In this document: in pieces, positions 52,341 to 61,452 of the stretch
How positions within the stretch are numbered: the first letter of the stretch is position 1
How the letters are laid out: the number at the start of each line of letters is the position of its first letter
Source of the DNA: UBA1479 sp040216635
GTDB lineage: Bacteria > Pseudomonadota > Alphaproteobacteria > Rhodospirillales > Casp-alpha2
DNA length: 64,000 nt
Reading direction: 5' to 3'
NCBI GenBank assembly: GCA_040216635.1
Contig: JAVJOU010000016.1
Location: forward strand, 1 to 64,000
Notes under the pieces: generated by a model
Told to the model about the DNA's origin: nothing
Seen by the model: only the letters and a program-made list of their open reading frames with translations
The model's database searches: none
Program-made: the position numbers and the translations under genes

Positions 52341-54730
52341 GCGGCAATCCCTCCTCTCCCGGCCCGGACGAGCGCGAAAGCGCCGATGGCGCCACACCGT
52401 CGCCCCCAGCAACGGCTTCCAAACCGGCCTCCCCTCCCCCCGTTGACGCCCCCGTGACGGACGAAGACGTCCGGCGCAAGCTGCGTGAGGCCGACCGCCG
52501 CCTGAAACAGGCGGAAATGCTGCTGAACGTATCACGCCGGGTGGCCGGCATCGAATCCCTGGACGAGGTTCTGGAAACCCTGGTCGAGGTCATCGTTTTT
52601 GAGCTGAACGCCGAACGCGGCACCCTGTTCCTGAATGACCCAGCCACGGGCGAACTGTATTCCCGCGTCGCACAGGGCAATTTCCAGCGCGAAATCCGCA
52701 TCCTCAACAATACGGGCATCGCGGGGGCGGTGTTTACCTCCGGCCAAGGGGAAACCATCGACGACGCCTATTCCGACAAGCGCTTCAATCGCTCCGTCGA
52801 TGAACAGACCGGGTTCAAGACCGACACGATCTGCGCCGCCCCGGTGAAAACCGTGAAAGACGAAATCATCGGCGTCGTGCAGTGCCTGAACAAAAAGGGC
52901 GGCGATCCCTTCAACGAAGATGATTTGGCCCTACTCGAAGCCATTACCACCCAGGCCGCCGTCGCCCTGCAAAGTACCCAGTTCGTCGAAAGCATGAAGA
53001 AAAGCCGGGAACAGGAAATGAAGTTCCTGGACATGGTTTCGGACGTGACGTCGAACCTGGAACTGGGATCGCTGCTGTCGCGCGTGATGTCGGAAGCGAC
53101 CCGCATGCTGTCTGCCGACCGCTCGACCCTGTTCCTCAACGACGAGAAAACCAACGAGCTGTTTTCCCGCGTCGCCATGGGGGACAGCTTGGGTGAAATC
53201 CGCCTGCCCAACCATCTGGGCATTGCAGGCGCGGTGTTTGTTTCCGGCGAGACGATCAACATTCCCTATGCCTACGCGGACCTGCGCTTCAATCCGGCGT
53301 TCGACAAGAAAACCGGGTATTTCACGCGCTCAATCCTCTGCGTGCCCGTGGTCAATAAGGCCGGCAAGATGATCGGCGTCACCCAGGTTCTGAACAAACG
53401 CGGCGGACCGTTCACGGAAGAAGACGAAACGCGGCTCAAGGCCTTTACGGCGCAGGTCTCCATCGCGCTTGAAAACGCCAAGCTGTTCGAAGACGTCCAG
53501 AACATGAAGAACTACAACGAAAGCATGCTGGAAAGTATGTCGAACGGCGTCGTCACCATCGACGAAGACGGCAAGGTCGTGACCTGCAATGCCGCCGGTC
53601 TGCGTATCCTGGATTGCGATACGGAAGACGACATCATCGGCAAGGAAGCGCAGGAATTCTTCGCCATCGAAAACGGCTGGATCAACGATCACCTGGAAGA
53701 ACTCGAAGAAAGCCAGGAGCCGGACATCACCATGGATCAGGAGTTGAAACGCGGCGACGAGGCCAAGTCCGTCAACGTCCACTTCCTGCCGCTGATGACC
53801 GAGGAAGGCAAGAAGCTCGGCTCCATGATGATGATCGAGGACATCAGTTCCGAGAAGCGCATGAAGTCGACCATGTCACGCTACATGGACCCGGGCCTGG
53901 CCGACCAGTTAATGAAGGGCGGCGAGGACATCCTGGGCGGCAAGAGTCTGGAAGCGACGATACTGTTCTCGGACGTGCGCAGTTTCACCACCCTGACCGA
54001 AAGCCTTGGCCCCCAGGGAACGGTGCAGATGCTGAACGAGTATTTCACCATCATGGTGGACTGCATCTCGCGCGAAGGCGGCATGTTGGACAAATTCATC
54101 GGCGACGCCATCATGGCGGGCTTCGGCGTGCCCCTGCCGGTGGAAGATCAGGAAGACCGCGCGCTGCGCACCGCCATTTCCATGCTGCGCGAATTGGACG
54201 AATGGAACGTCATCCGCGAGAAAAAGGGCGACATGCCCATCGACATGGGCATCGGCCTGAACACGGGCAACATCGTGTCGGGTAACATCGGCTCACCCAA
54301 GCGCATGGACTTCACCATGATCGGCGACGGCGTCAACCTGGCGGCGCGTCTGGAAAGTGCGTGCAAGCAATATTCGGCCCGGCTGCTGATTTCGGAATTC
54401 ACCTACAGCAAGCTCAAAGGGACTTACCGCATCCGCGACATCGACAAGGTGATCGTCAAGGGCAAGACAGAGCCGGTCGGCGTGTACGAAGTGCTGGACT
54501 TCCACACGGACGACACCTTCCCCAACCTGATGGAAGCCGTGAACCATTTCAAATCGGGACGCAGCCATTACGACAAGGGCGATTGGGATAAAGCCATGAA
54601 GGCCTTCAACGAAGCCATCGCTCTGAACCCCAATGACAAGCTCGCCAAAACCTATATCGAACGCTGCGAACACCTGAAGGCCGAACCGCCGGCCGATTGG
54701 AACGGCGTCTGGGTGATGACCAGCAAATAG
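52337..54730 (+). CDS. GAF-GAF-PAS class III adenylate cyclase with C-terminal TPR
   Basis: 797 residues. Pro/Ser/Ala-rich N-terminus, GAF1 about 60-210 (ERGTLFLNDPATGELYSRVA), GAF2 about 225-385 (DRSTLFLNDEKTNELFSRVA), PAS about 395-500, catalytic domain about 520-700, TPR-like tail about 710-790. Catalytic metal Asp in FSDVRSFTTLTE and DKFIGDAIMAGFG; the purine-contact region is FTMIGDGVNLAARLE. The layout resembles cyanobacterial CyaB1, where GAF domains bind cAMP. It ends in ADWNGVWVMTSK, nearly the same as the convergent CHASE2 cyclase. Confidence 0.92.
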   Translation: MSGNPSSPGPDERESADGATPSPPATASKPASPPPVDAPVTDEDVRRKLREADRRLKQAEMLLNVSRRVAGIESLDEVLETLVEVIVFELNAERGTLFLNDPATGELYSRVAQGNFQREIRILNNTGIAGAVFTSGQGETIDDAYSDKRFNRSVDEQTGFKTDTICAAPVKTVKDEIIGVVQCLNKKGGDPFNEDDLALLEAITTQAAVALQSTQFVESMKKSREQEMKFLDMVSDVTSNLELGSLLSRVMSEATRMLSADRSTLFLNDEKTNELFSRVAMGDSLGEIRLPNHLGIAGAVFVSGETINIPYAYADLRFNPAFDKKTGYFTRSILCVPVVNKAGKMIGVTQVLNKRGGPFTEEDETRLKAFTAQVSIALENAKLFEDVQNMKNYNESMLESMSNGVVTIDEDGKVVTCNAAGLRILDCDTEDDIIGKEAQEFFAIENGWINDHLEELEESQEPDITMDQELKRGDEAKSVNVHFLPLMTEEGKKLGSMMMIEDISSEKRMKSTMSRYMDPGLADQLMKGGEDILGGKSLEATILFSDVRSFTTLTESLGPQGTVQMLNEYFTIMVDCISREGGMLDKFIGDAIMAGFGVPLPVEDQEDRALRTAISMLRELDEWNVIREKKGDMPIDMGIGLNTGNIVSGNIGSPKRMDFTMIGDGVNLAARLESACKQYSARLLISEFTYSKLKGTYRIRDIDKVIVKGKTEPVGVYEVLDFHTDDTFPNLMEAVNHFKSGRSHYDKGDWDKAMKAFNEAIALNPNDKLAKTYIERCEHLKAEPPADWNGVWVMTSK

Positions 54731-54795
54731 ACGGCACCACGGGCTCACGAGCCCCCGAACCGAGCCCTCGCCACTTCACTTTTCCAGAGCAGAGT

Positions 54796-57150
54796 TTACT
54801 TGGTGGTCGCCACGAACACGCCGTCCCAATCGGCCGGCGGCGGATTGGTCATATATTCGTCGATGCGTTCGTCATAGATGTCGCAAAGGGCCTGCAAATC
54901 GGCCTCGAGATCCCAACATTTCGGATAAGCCCTGATTTCCGCAACCATGCGTTTCGCGGTTTCGAACTGCATGGCCCGATAGGTATCCATCATCTCTTTG
55001 ATCATGCCCTGGATTTTCCGGAATTCCGGCTTTTCAAGCACGTCCGTGTCGCCCAGAAGACCATAGATGTATGTCCCCTCGGTTTTACCCTTCACTTGAA
55101 TGAAGTCCAGATCGATCGTCGCCAACTCATCCTTCACGGCTTCATTGGTTGTCGGCCCAAGAACGACGTTCATGCCGTAAGTTTTACTTTGGCCTTCCAG
55201 CCGGGCCGCCAAATTGACGCAGTCGCCCAAAACCGAATAATCGAAGCGTTGGTCCGATCCCATGTTGCCGACAACCGCCGGGCCGCTGTTAAGACCAAGC
55301 CCAACCTTCAGCGGAATGTGCTTGCGGCCTTCTTCCTTGGCTTCCTGTTCCAGGCGATCGTTGAGCGGCTCCATTTCCGCCAGCATGGCAAGCGCCGAAC
55401 GGCAGCCGTCGATGGGATGATTAGGATTATCCAAAGGCGCATTCCAGAACGCCATGATGCAGTCGCCCATGTATTTGTCGATGGTGCCCTTGCGCTGCAG
55501 GATCGCATTGGTCAGCGGCGTCAAAAGTTTATTGATCAATGCCGTCAGACCGACCGGATCGAACTGTTCGGAAATCGTCGTGAAGCCGCGGACATCGCAG
55601 AACAACAAGGTCAAGTCGCGCATTTCACCGCCCAGTTTCAGGCTGTCCGGGTTTTCCGCAAGCTGTTCGACCATGTCCGGCGACAGGTAGTGGGCGAACG
55701 CCCCGCGCACCTGTTTCTTCGACGCCTCTTCACGGACATAGTTGAGATAGGTCAACGTGGAATACAGCAAGAAAATCGCGATCAACGTAAACAATGCATC
55801 GATCAGCATGTTGTGCTGATCAAAGGCATACCAACTGCCGTAACCGACGCCCGCCGACGTCACGGCGAACACCATGAACGTCCATAGCGCGCCAACCCAG
55901 GGCACCAGGACGATCATCGCGATCCCGCCCAGCAGGATGACCGACAATTCCACACCCTGGGCGAAGTTAGGCCGCTTCAGATAGGCTTTATTCAATATCG
56001 TTTCGATGATCTGAACATGGACCTCGACCCCCGGGATGTTGCTTTCCGTGGGGATGGAGCGAATATCCTTCAGTCCGATGGCGCTGGTCCCGACGATGGT
56101 CAATTTTCCCTTGATCAGGGCCGGGTCGGCTGTTCCGTTCAGGACATCAACCGCCGGGACATACTTGGCTTTGTCCGTCTTGGAAAAATAAGGCCACATC
56201 CGGCCATTTCGGTCCGTCGGCACGACCACACCCTTGGCGATCGCAACGGATCGGATTCCCGCCTGGTCTACGTTAAGTAGGATGGTCGGCCGCCCGAAAG
56301 CCAAACGTAGCATCTCGATACTGAGGGCCGGAAACATGGATTTCTCATGCACGAACAAAGACGGGATACGGCGAATGATGCCGTCCTGTTCCGGAATGAT
56401 CGAAAAAATCCCGTGCCCGCCGAAACGTCCGCCGGCGGCATTTTCGATGACCGGCACATTGCGCACCATGGCCGGAAAACTCGGCAGCAGGTTAAGCGGG
56501 TCCTGTGCGTTGGGCCCATACTTACGAATCGCGACCGATTTCTTGATCGGCTTCGCCTTCACCCCTTCCAATTCGCTTTCCACGGTCGACTGGCCCAAAA
56601 CGACCCGTGAGCGTTTGATGGTTTCGGCGAATATCTCGTCATTCGATTTGAACTGACGGATCTTGTTCTTGGTATCTTCGTCCAAGCCCTTCAACGCATC
56701 GGCGATGGCAGACGGATTCATTCTGTCGGGCTCGGCAAACACAATATCGAAAGCCACCTCGACGGCGCCCATCTTCATCAGGTTTTCGACCATCTGCGCG
56801 ATCACGTTGCGCGGCCAGGGCCACTGGCCGACCTCGCCCAGGCTCTTTTCATCCAAATCAATGATGGTGACGGGTTTTTTCGCAGGCGGCGGAATTTCGC
56901 GCGGTTTGACCTGCTGATAAAAATCAAACCCCTTCAAACGCATGAACTGCACAGGCTTGGGGTTAACGATGTACAGAGAAATGAACCCGGCAAGAAGGAG
57001 GTAGCCGACAACACGTTCCAGCCGAATGGACCCGCGGAAAAACCGGTATAGGCCGCGGCCGATGGCACGCATCATGCGCCCTATCAGACTCGGCTTCGCC
57101 GGATCCTTTTGTACCGGCGGGATAACGTCGACGCGGCCTTCGTCAGGCAC
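54796..57150 (-). CDS. CHASE2-domain class III adenylate/guanylate cyclase
   Basis: 784 residues. One membrane helix (about 45-62) precedes a periplasmic CHASE2 sensor (about 65-390, with ITIIDLDEKSLGEVGQWPWP-like start VTIIDLDEKSLGEVGQWPWP and IVGTSAIGLKDIRSIP). Two to three membrane helices and a cytoplasmic cyclase domain (about 515-690) follow: FCDVRGFTTISEQFD, DKYMGDCIMAFWNAP, YSVLGDCVNLAARLEG. It senses a periplasmic signal and makes cNMP. The C-terminal ADWDGVFVATTK matches the end of the convergent cyclase, and both have a helical pre-tail. Confidence 0.92.
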   Translation of the reverse strand: MPDEGRVDVIPPVQKDPAKPSLIGRMMRAIGRGLYRFFRGSIRLERVVGYLLLAGFISLYIVNPKPVQFMRLKGFDFYQQVKPREIPPPAKKPVTIIDLDEKSLGEVGQWPWPRNVIAQMVENLMKMGAVEVAFDIVFAEPDRMNPSAIADALKGLDEDTKNKIRQFKSNDEIFAETIKRSRVVLGQSTVESELEGVKAKPIKKSVAIRKYGPNAQDPLNLLPSFPAMVRNVPVIENAAGGRFGGHGIFSIIPEQDGIIRRIPSLFVHEKSMFPALSIEMLRLAFGRPTILLNVDQAGIRSVAIAKGVVVPTDRNGRMWPYFSKTDKAKYVPAVDVLNGTADPALIKGKLTIVGTSAIGLKDIRSIPTESNIPGVEVHVQIIETILNKAYLKRPNFAQGVELSVILLGGIAMIVLVPWVGALWTFMVFAVTSAGVGYGSWYAFDQHNMLIDALFTLIAIFLLYSTLTYLNYVREEASKKQVRGAFAHYLSPDMVEQLAENPDSLKLGGEMRDLTLLFCDVRGFTTISEQFDPVGLTALINKLLTPLTNAILQRKGTIDKYMGDCIMAFWNAPLDNPNHPIDGCRSALAMLAEMEPLNDRLEQEAKEEGRKHIPLKVGLGLNSGPAVVGNMGSDQRFDYSVLGDCVNLAARLEGQSKTYGMNVVLGPTTNEAVKDELATIDLDFIQVKGKTEGTYIYGLLGDTDVLEKPEFRKIQGMIKEMMDTYRAMQFETAKRMVAEIRAYPKCWDLEADLQALCDIYDERIDEYMTNPPPADWDGVFVATTK

Positions 57151-57446
57151 TTCATGCTCCCCAGCTATAAACCGACACCTTGTATTGCCCGGCGATGCAG
57201 GTCATCGATCCATTCCAATCCCCTGACGATACCGCCGATATCTGTTGCGCAAGACACGGCATTCGCCCGCAACGGGAGAGTTTCATTAGTATTATCACAG
57301 GTTAACGCGACCGTCGCCAGTGAGAATGGCCCGCCGCACATAAATTCACGGCGAAATTCCGCCGTTAACCACGCTGCCCCTGTTCATCCCCTGTTTACCA
57401 ACATACATTAGTTTCAGCCTGGGATATTAGGAGCAGCGGGAATTCC
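57151..57446. other. Divergent intergenic region, cyclase and type I secretion genes
   Basis: About 296 bases. It contains AT-rich promoter-like sequence (TAGTATTATCACAGG near 57286) and several GTTAAC/TTAAC words (57301, 57364) but no clear consensus promoter or gene. Promoters for both flanking genes must lie here. Confidence 0.45.
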
Positions 57447-59906
57447 ATGGCGGAATCCGACGATAGGGCGTGGCTTAAGCCGTTCGTCAAAACACTCATG
57501 CCGACCTTTCGCGAGGTCGTCCTGATGTCGGCCTTCATTAACTTGGTGGCCTTGGCGACGCCCGTGTTTTCAATGCAGGTCTTCGACCGCGTGGTGTTCT
57601 ACAAGGGAATCAGCACGCTATGGGGCCTGGTCATCGGCATGATCGCCGTGATCATCTTCGACCTGGTGTTGAAGATGGCGCGCGCGCGCGTCATGCAGAC
57701 CGTGGCGCTGCGCGTTGATGTGCTGGTCGGACGCCAATTGTTCAACAAATTGATGTCGCTGCCGCTCTCCGAACTTGAATCCAAACCGGCCGGGCATTGG
57801 CAGGGCCTGTTCCGTGACGTCGATACGGTGCGCAACACACTATCCGGCGGCTCCGCCGTGCTGATCACCGACCTGCCCTTCGTCTTCATGTTCCTGATCC
57901 TGATTATCGTCATCGCGCCGCCCGTGGCGCCGGTGCTGCTGGTCATCCTGCCGCTGTTCATTTTCGTCGCCTGGAAATCCGGCAACGTGATGGCCGCCGC
58001 CAATCAGGAAGAACGCCAATCCTCGATCTCGCGCGACCAGCTAATCGCCGAAATGATCCAAGGGCGAACGACCATCAAGGCGCTTGCTCTCGACCAGGCC
58101 ATGCGCCCCCATTGGGAACAGAGCCACGCCGACAACATCGAAAAATCGGCCGTGCGCGGCGCCAAAACGGATTTTTATTCGAACCTGGGCGGCTCGCTTT
58201 CCATGTCGACGACGCTTTTGATGACGACGGTCGGAGCACTCGCGATCGTCAATCAGGAAATGACCATGGGCTCGCTGATCGCGGCCAATATGCTGTCGGG
58301 CCGGCTGCTCGGCCCGCTCAACCAGCTGGTCAACCAGTGGCGCACGTTCAATTCGTTCAAACAATCCGCCGACCGCCTGGGCCAGACCTTCAATACGATC
58401 AGCGAACGCACCGAAGCCGAGGTCGAATTGGAAACTCCCCAGGGTGAGCTTCGAACGGAGAACGTCGTCTTCAGCTATGGAGAATCCGCCAAGCCGATTC
58501 TCAACAACGTTACCGTGTCCCTGCCCGCCGGCGGCATCCATGCCTTGGTCGGGCGCAACGGTTCCGGCAAAACGACGCTGCTGAAAGTACTGCAGGGCCT
58601 GTACCGCCCGGTCAGCGGGCGTGTCCTGCTGGACGGCGCGGATATTGCCCAGTTCACGCGCGCAGAATTGGCCGACTGGATGGGCTACGTGCCGCAGGAA
58701 TGCGTACTGTTCGCCGGCACCGTGCGCGACAACATCGCCCACCGCCACGCCGACGCATCCGACGAACAGGTCATCAAGGCCGCGACCCACGCAGGCGTTC
58801 ACCACTTCATCATCGATCTGCCGGATGGTTACGCCACCGACATCGGCGAAGCCGGGTCGCGCTTGTCCGGTGGTCAGCGCCAGCGCATCGCAATTGCCCG
58901 CGCCCTGCTGGGCGAGCCGTCGGTGCTGATGATGGATGAACCCTCGGCCAGCCTGGACCGGCAGGCGGAACAGGCGCTACGCGAGACACTCCGCGAAATT
59001 TCCAAGACCCGCTCCGTCATCCTGGTGACCCACAGCCCGATCCTGCTTGCCGCCTGCGACGACCTTGTCGCGCTCGACCAAGGGCGCGTGGCGCTCGCCG
59101 GCCCGTCGGAAGAAATCCTGCCGCGCCTGTTCGGCCAGCAGCCCATGGAACGCCCGCCCGAAGACAAACCCAAAGCAGACGCCCCCAAGGCCGAGGGTGG
59201 CAAGCCAGCCGCTCCGCAGCCTCCCGCAGCCAAGGAAGGCACGGGCAAACCACAGCCCGGCGCGGCAGCCCCTGCCTCACCCGCCGCTCAGCCCTCGCCG
59301 CAAGCAAAGCCGCAGGCTGCTGCCGCGAAACCACCTGCTGCCGCTGCGGCACCTTCCGCGCCCGCCAAACCCGCCGGTGGCGCCACGCCGAAACCGCCCA
59401 TGCCGGATATGGCGGCCCTTGCCAATGCAGCCCGTCAGGCACCAAAAGCAGATGCGCCGAAAGCGGCCCCGTCCAAAGGTGACAACGGCAGCGACAGCCG
59501 TGTCGAGCCGACCGCGCCCAAACGGCCCGAACCGGCCCCCGCCGCAGCCCCTCAGCCAAAGCCGCAACAGACCGCCCGGCCGAGCCCGCAACCGCCGTCC
59601 TCCCAGGCCGCGGCCCCACAGCCATCGATCCCGCCCGCATCCGTGCAACCTGCACCGGCGGCTGTCGCCCCCCCCGCGCGCGCGCAGGAATCTCCTCCGA
59701 AGCCCGCCGCAGCGCACCCAGCGTCCAATTCACAGGCTCAGGCGCCGGCTCAGCAAGCGTCACCGCAAACCCCGCCGGCACAGCCGCAGCGCCCGAAACC
59801 GGCACCTGCGCCACAGAAGCCCGCGGCAAAAACATCTACCGCTTCAAGTAATGACCCATACGCTGATATACTGAAGGCCATGGAGCACGAGCGCGGCTCG
59901 CGCTAG
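57447..59906 (+). CDS. Type I secretion ABC transporter (PrtD/HlyB-like) with long Ala/Pro-rich tail
   Basis: 819 residues. Membrane domain about 20-310 with the type I secretion block (FREVVLMSAFINLVALATPV, MQVFDRVVFYKGISTLWGL). Nucleotide-binding domain about 340-570: Walker A GRNGSGKTTLLK, signature LSGGQRQRIAIARALL, Walker B VLMMDEPSASLD. There is no C39 peptidase or CLD N-terminus. Unusually, about 245 residues of Ala/Pro/Gln/Lys low-complexity sequence follow, ending in DPYADILKAMEHERGSR. It pairs with the HlyD protein 44 bases downstream; no substrate gene is nearby. Confidence 0.92.
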   Translation: MAESDDRAWLKPFVKTLMPTFREVVLMSAFINLVALATPVFSMQVFDRVVFYKGISTLWGLVIGMIAVIIFDLVLKMARARVMQTVALRVDVLVGRQLFNKLMSLPLSELESKPAGHWQGLFRDVDTVRNTLSGGSAVLITDLPFVFMFLILIIVIAPPVAPVLLVILPLFIFVAWKSGNVMAAANQEERQSSISRDQLIAEMIQGRTTIKALALDQAMRPHWEQSHADNIEKSAVRGAKTDFYSNLGGSLSMSTTLLMTTVGALAIVNQEMTMGSLIAANMLSGRLLGPLNQLVNQWRTFNSFKQSADRLGQTFNTISERTEAEVELETPQGELRTENVVFSYGESAKPILNNVTVSLPAGGIHALVGRNGSGKTTLLKVLQGLYRPVSGRVLLDGADIAQFTRAELADWMGYVPQECVLFAGTVRDNIAHRHADASDEQVIKAATHAGVHHFIIDLPDGYATDIGEAGSRLSGGQRQRIAIARALLGEPSVLMMDEPSASLDRQAEQALRETLREISKTRSVILVTHSPILLAACDDLVALDQGRVALAGPSEEILPRLFGQQPMERPPEDKPKADAPKAEGGKPAAPQPPAAKEGTGKPQPGAAAPASPAAQPSPQAKPQAAAAKPPAAAAAPSAPAKPAGGATPKPPMPDMAALANAARQAPKADAPKAAPSKGDNGSDSRVEPTAPKRPEPAPAAAPQPKPQQTARPSPQPPSSQAAAPQPSIPPASVQPAPAAVAPPARAQESPPKPAAAHPASNSQAQAPAQQASPQTPPAQPQRPKPAPAPQKPAAKTSTASSNDPYADILKAMEHERGSR

Positions 59907-59950
59907 TCCCGGAATTTTCCGGGCCTGCGCGCCGATGCTGGAGCCGAAAT

Positions 59951-61267
59951 ATGCAACACCAGTCGAACCCGCCGATTGCGTCACCGCTGGATGAGCTGCT
60001 GATCAAGCGGCCGATGCCGTCCCTGCGCGTCGCCGCCTGGCCGATCATGATTTTGATCACGGGCCTGCTGACCTGGGCCAATTTCGCCAAACTGGACGAA
60101 GTTTCCGTCGCCTTGGGAAAGGTGGTTCCTTTGGGGAAGACAAAGGTCGTGCAGCACCTTGAAGGCGGCATCGTTCAGGAAATCTACGTCTCCGAAGGCG
60201 ATACCGTGTCCCAGGGCGATCCGCTTCTGCTGCTCGACCTGGCGTCGGGCGGCACCAACCGCGAAGAATTGCAGGTCCGTTTGGACAGCGAATTGGCAGC
60301 CCGAACCCGCCTGCAGGCGGAAGCCGAAGGCCGGCCGCTTCGGTTCCCCCGCTCGCTTGAAACCCGCCAACCCGCCCTGGTCGAAGCCCAGCGGCAGGCC
60401 CATGGCGCACGTCAGCGTGAGCTCAAGGCCTCGATCAGTGTTCTCAAGGAACAGATCAAGCAGCGGGAATTGGACGTCAAGGAACTGATGGCCAAGAAAA
60501 AGGCGGTTGAACGCAACTACTCCCTGGCCCGCGAGCGTCTGGCGATGTCGGCATCGCTGTTGGCCGAGGGTCTGACGGCACGCATCGAGCACCTGAAACT
60601 GGAAGCGGAAGTCGAAGACCTAGACGGTGAAATGAAGGGGTTGATCCCGGCCATTCCCCGCTCCCAGGCTGCCGTCGAAGAAGCGAAAAAACGCGTGTCG
60701 GAATCGGAGGAAGGTTTCCGCCGCGAAGCCCGTGAAGAACTGAACAAGGTCGAACAAAGCATCGCCCGCATACAGGAGCTGATCAGCGAAGCGGAACGCC
60801 AAGGCTCCCGTTCCGAGATCAAAAGCCCCATCAACGGCATCGTCCAGAAAATGGTGGTCACCACGGTGGGCGGCGTCGTCAAGTCGGGCGAGCCGATCCT
60901 CGAGATCGTGCCGACCGGCGACAAGTTGGTGATCGAGGCGCGCCTCAACCCCACGGAACGCGGTTTTATCGTCGAAGGACAGCCCGCCGTCGTCAAGATC
61001 TCCACTTATGATTTCGTCCGCTACGGCGGATTGGATGGCCAGGTCATCGCCGTGGCCCCCGACGCCAGCACCGATGAAAACGGCGCCCCCTATTTCCGTG
61101 TCGTGGTTCAGACGGACAAGACCTATCTGGGCAGTGCAGAAGGTCTGCTTCCGATCACACCCGGCATGGAAGCCACGGTCGATATCCATACAGGGCGCAA
61201 ATCCGTCATGGATTATCTCGTCAAGCCGGTTCTTAAACTGAAGGATGAGGCCTTCCGCGAGCGGTAA
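59951..61267 (+). CDS. HlyD-type type I secretion periplasmic adaptor
   Basis: 438 residues. One N-terminal membrane helix (LRVAAWPIMILITGLLTWAN), a lipoyl/barrel-sandwich half GGIVQEIYVSEGDTVSQGD, a long alpha-helical hairpin (about 130-300), the returning half SPINGIVQKMVVTTVGGVVK, and a C-terminal beta barrel (GLLPITPGMEATVDIHTGRK). It connects the ABC transporter to an outer-membrane channel such as TolC at 44353. Together these could form a full type I secretion system. Confidence 0.93.
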   Translation: MQHQSNPPIASPLDELLIKRPMPSLRVAAWPIMILITGLLTWANFAKLDEVSVALGKVVPLGKTKVVQHLEGGIVQEIYVSEGDTVSQGDPLLLLDLASGGTNREELQVRLDSELAARTRLQAEAEGRPLRFPRSLETRQPALVEAQRQAHGARQRELKASISVLKEQIKQRELDVKELMAKKKAVERNYSLARERLAMSASLLAEGLTARIEHLKLEAEVEDLDGEMKGLIPAIPRSQAAVEEAKKRVSESEEGFRREAREELNKVEQSIARIQELISEAERQGSRSEIKSPINGIVQKMVVTTVGGVVKSGEPILEIVPTGDKLVIEARLNPTERGFIVEGQPAVVKISTYDFVRYGGLDGQVIAVAPDASTDENGAPYFRVVVQTDKTYLGSAEGLLPITPGMEATVDIHTGRKSVMDYLVKPVLKLKDEAFRER

Positions 61268-61330
61268 TCGCCGTGCGCTCGGCGTCGCTTCAACATCCCT
61301 CTTTTTCCGCTTTAAGGTTGGCCGAACACG

Positions 61331-61366
61331 CTAACCATTTGTTATTTGTTGCCAATCTATTATATA
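61331..61366 (+). promoter_or_regulatory. Candidate motA promoter with CtrA-like site
   Basis: CTAA-N7-TTAT (61331-61345) resembles the CtrA box TTAA-N7-TTAA with its preferred CCAT context. TTGTTA (61339-61344) and TATATA (61361-61366), 16 bp apart, could form the core promoter. It lies about 87 bases upstream of motA. Confidence 0.4.
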
Positions 61367-61452
61367 CGTTAATTCATTAGGGGAGTTCACGACGCGCGAA
61401 CGAGCCCGTGTTGGGGTGACGCGGCGCGCGGAGGTAAGGGTCCGGGGAAGAC

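Noticed and set aside
54741..54754. GGGCTC-AC-GAGCCC hairpin as terminator between the convergent cyclases
   Set aside because: The loop is only two bases and no T-run follows on either strand.
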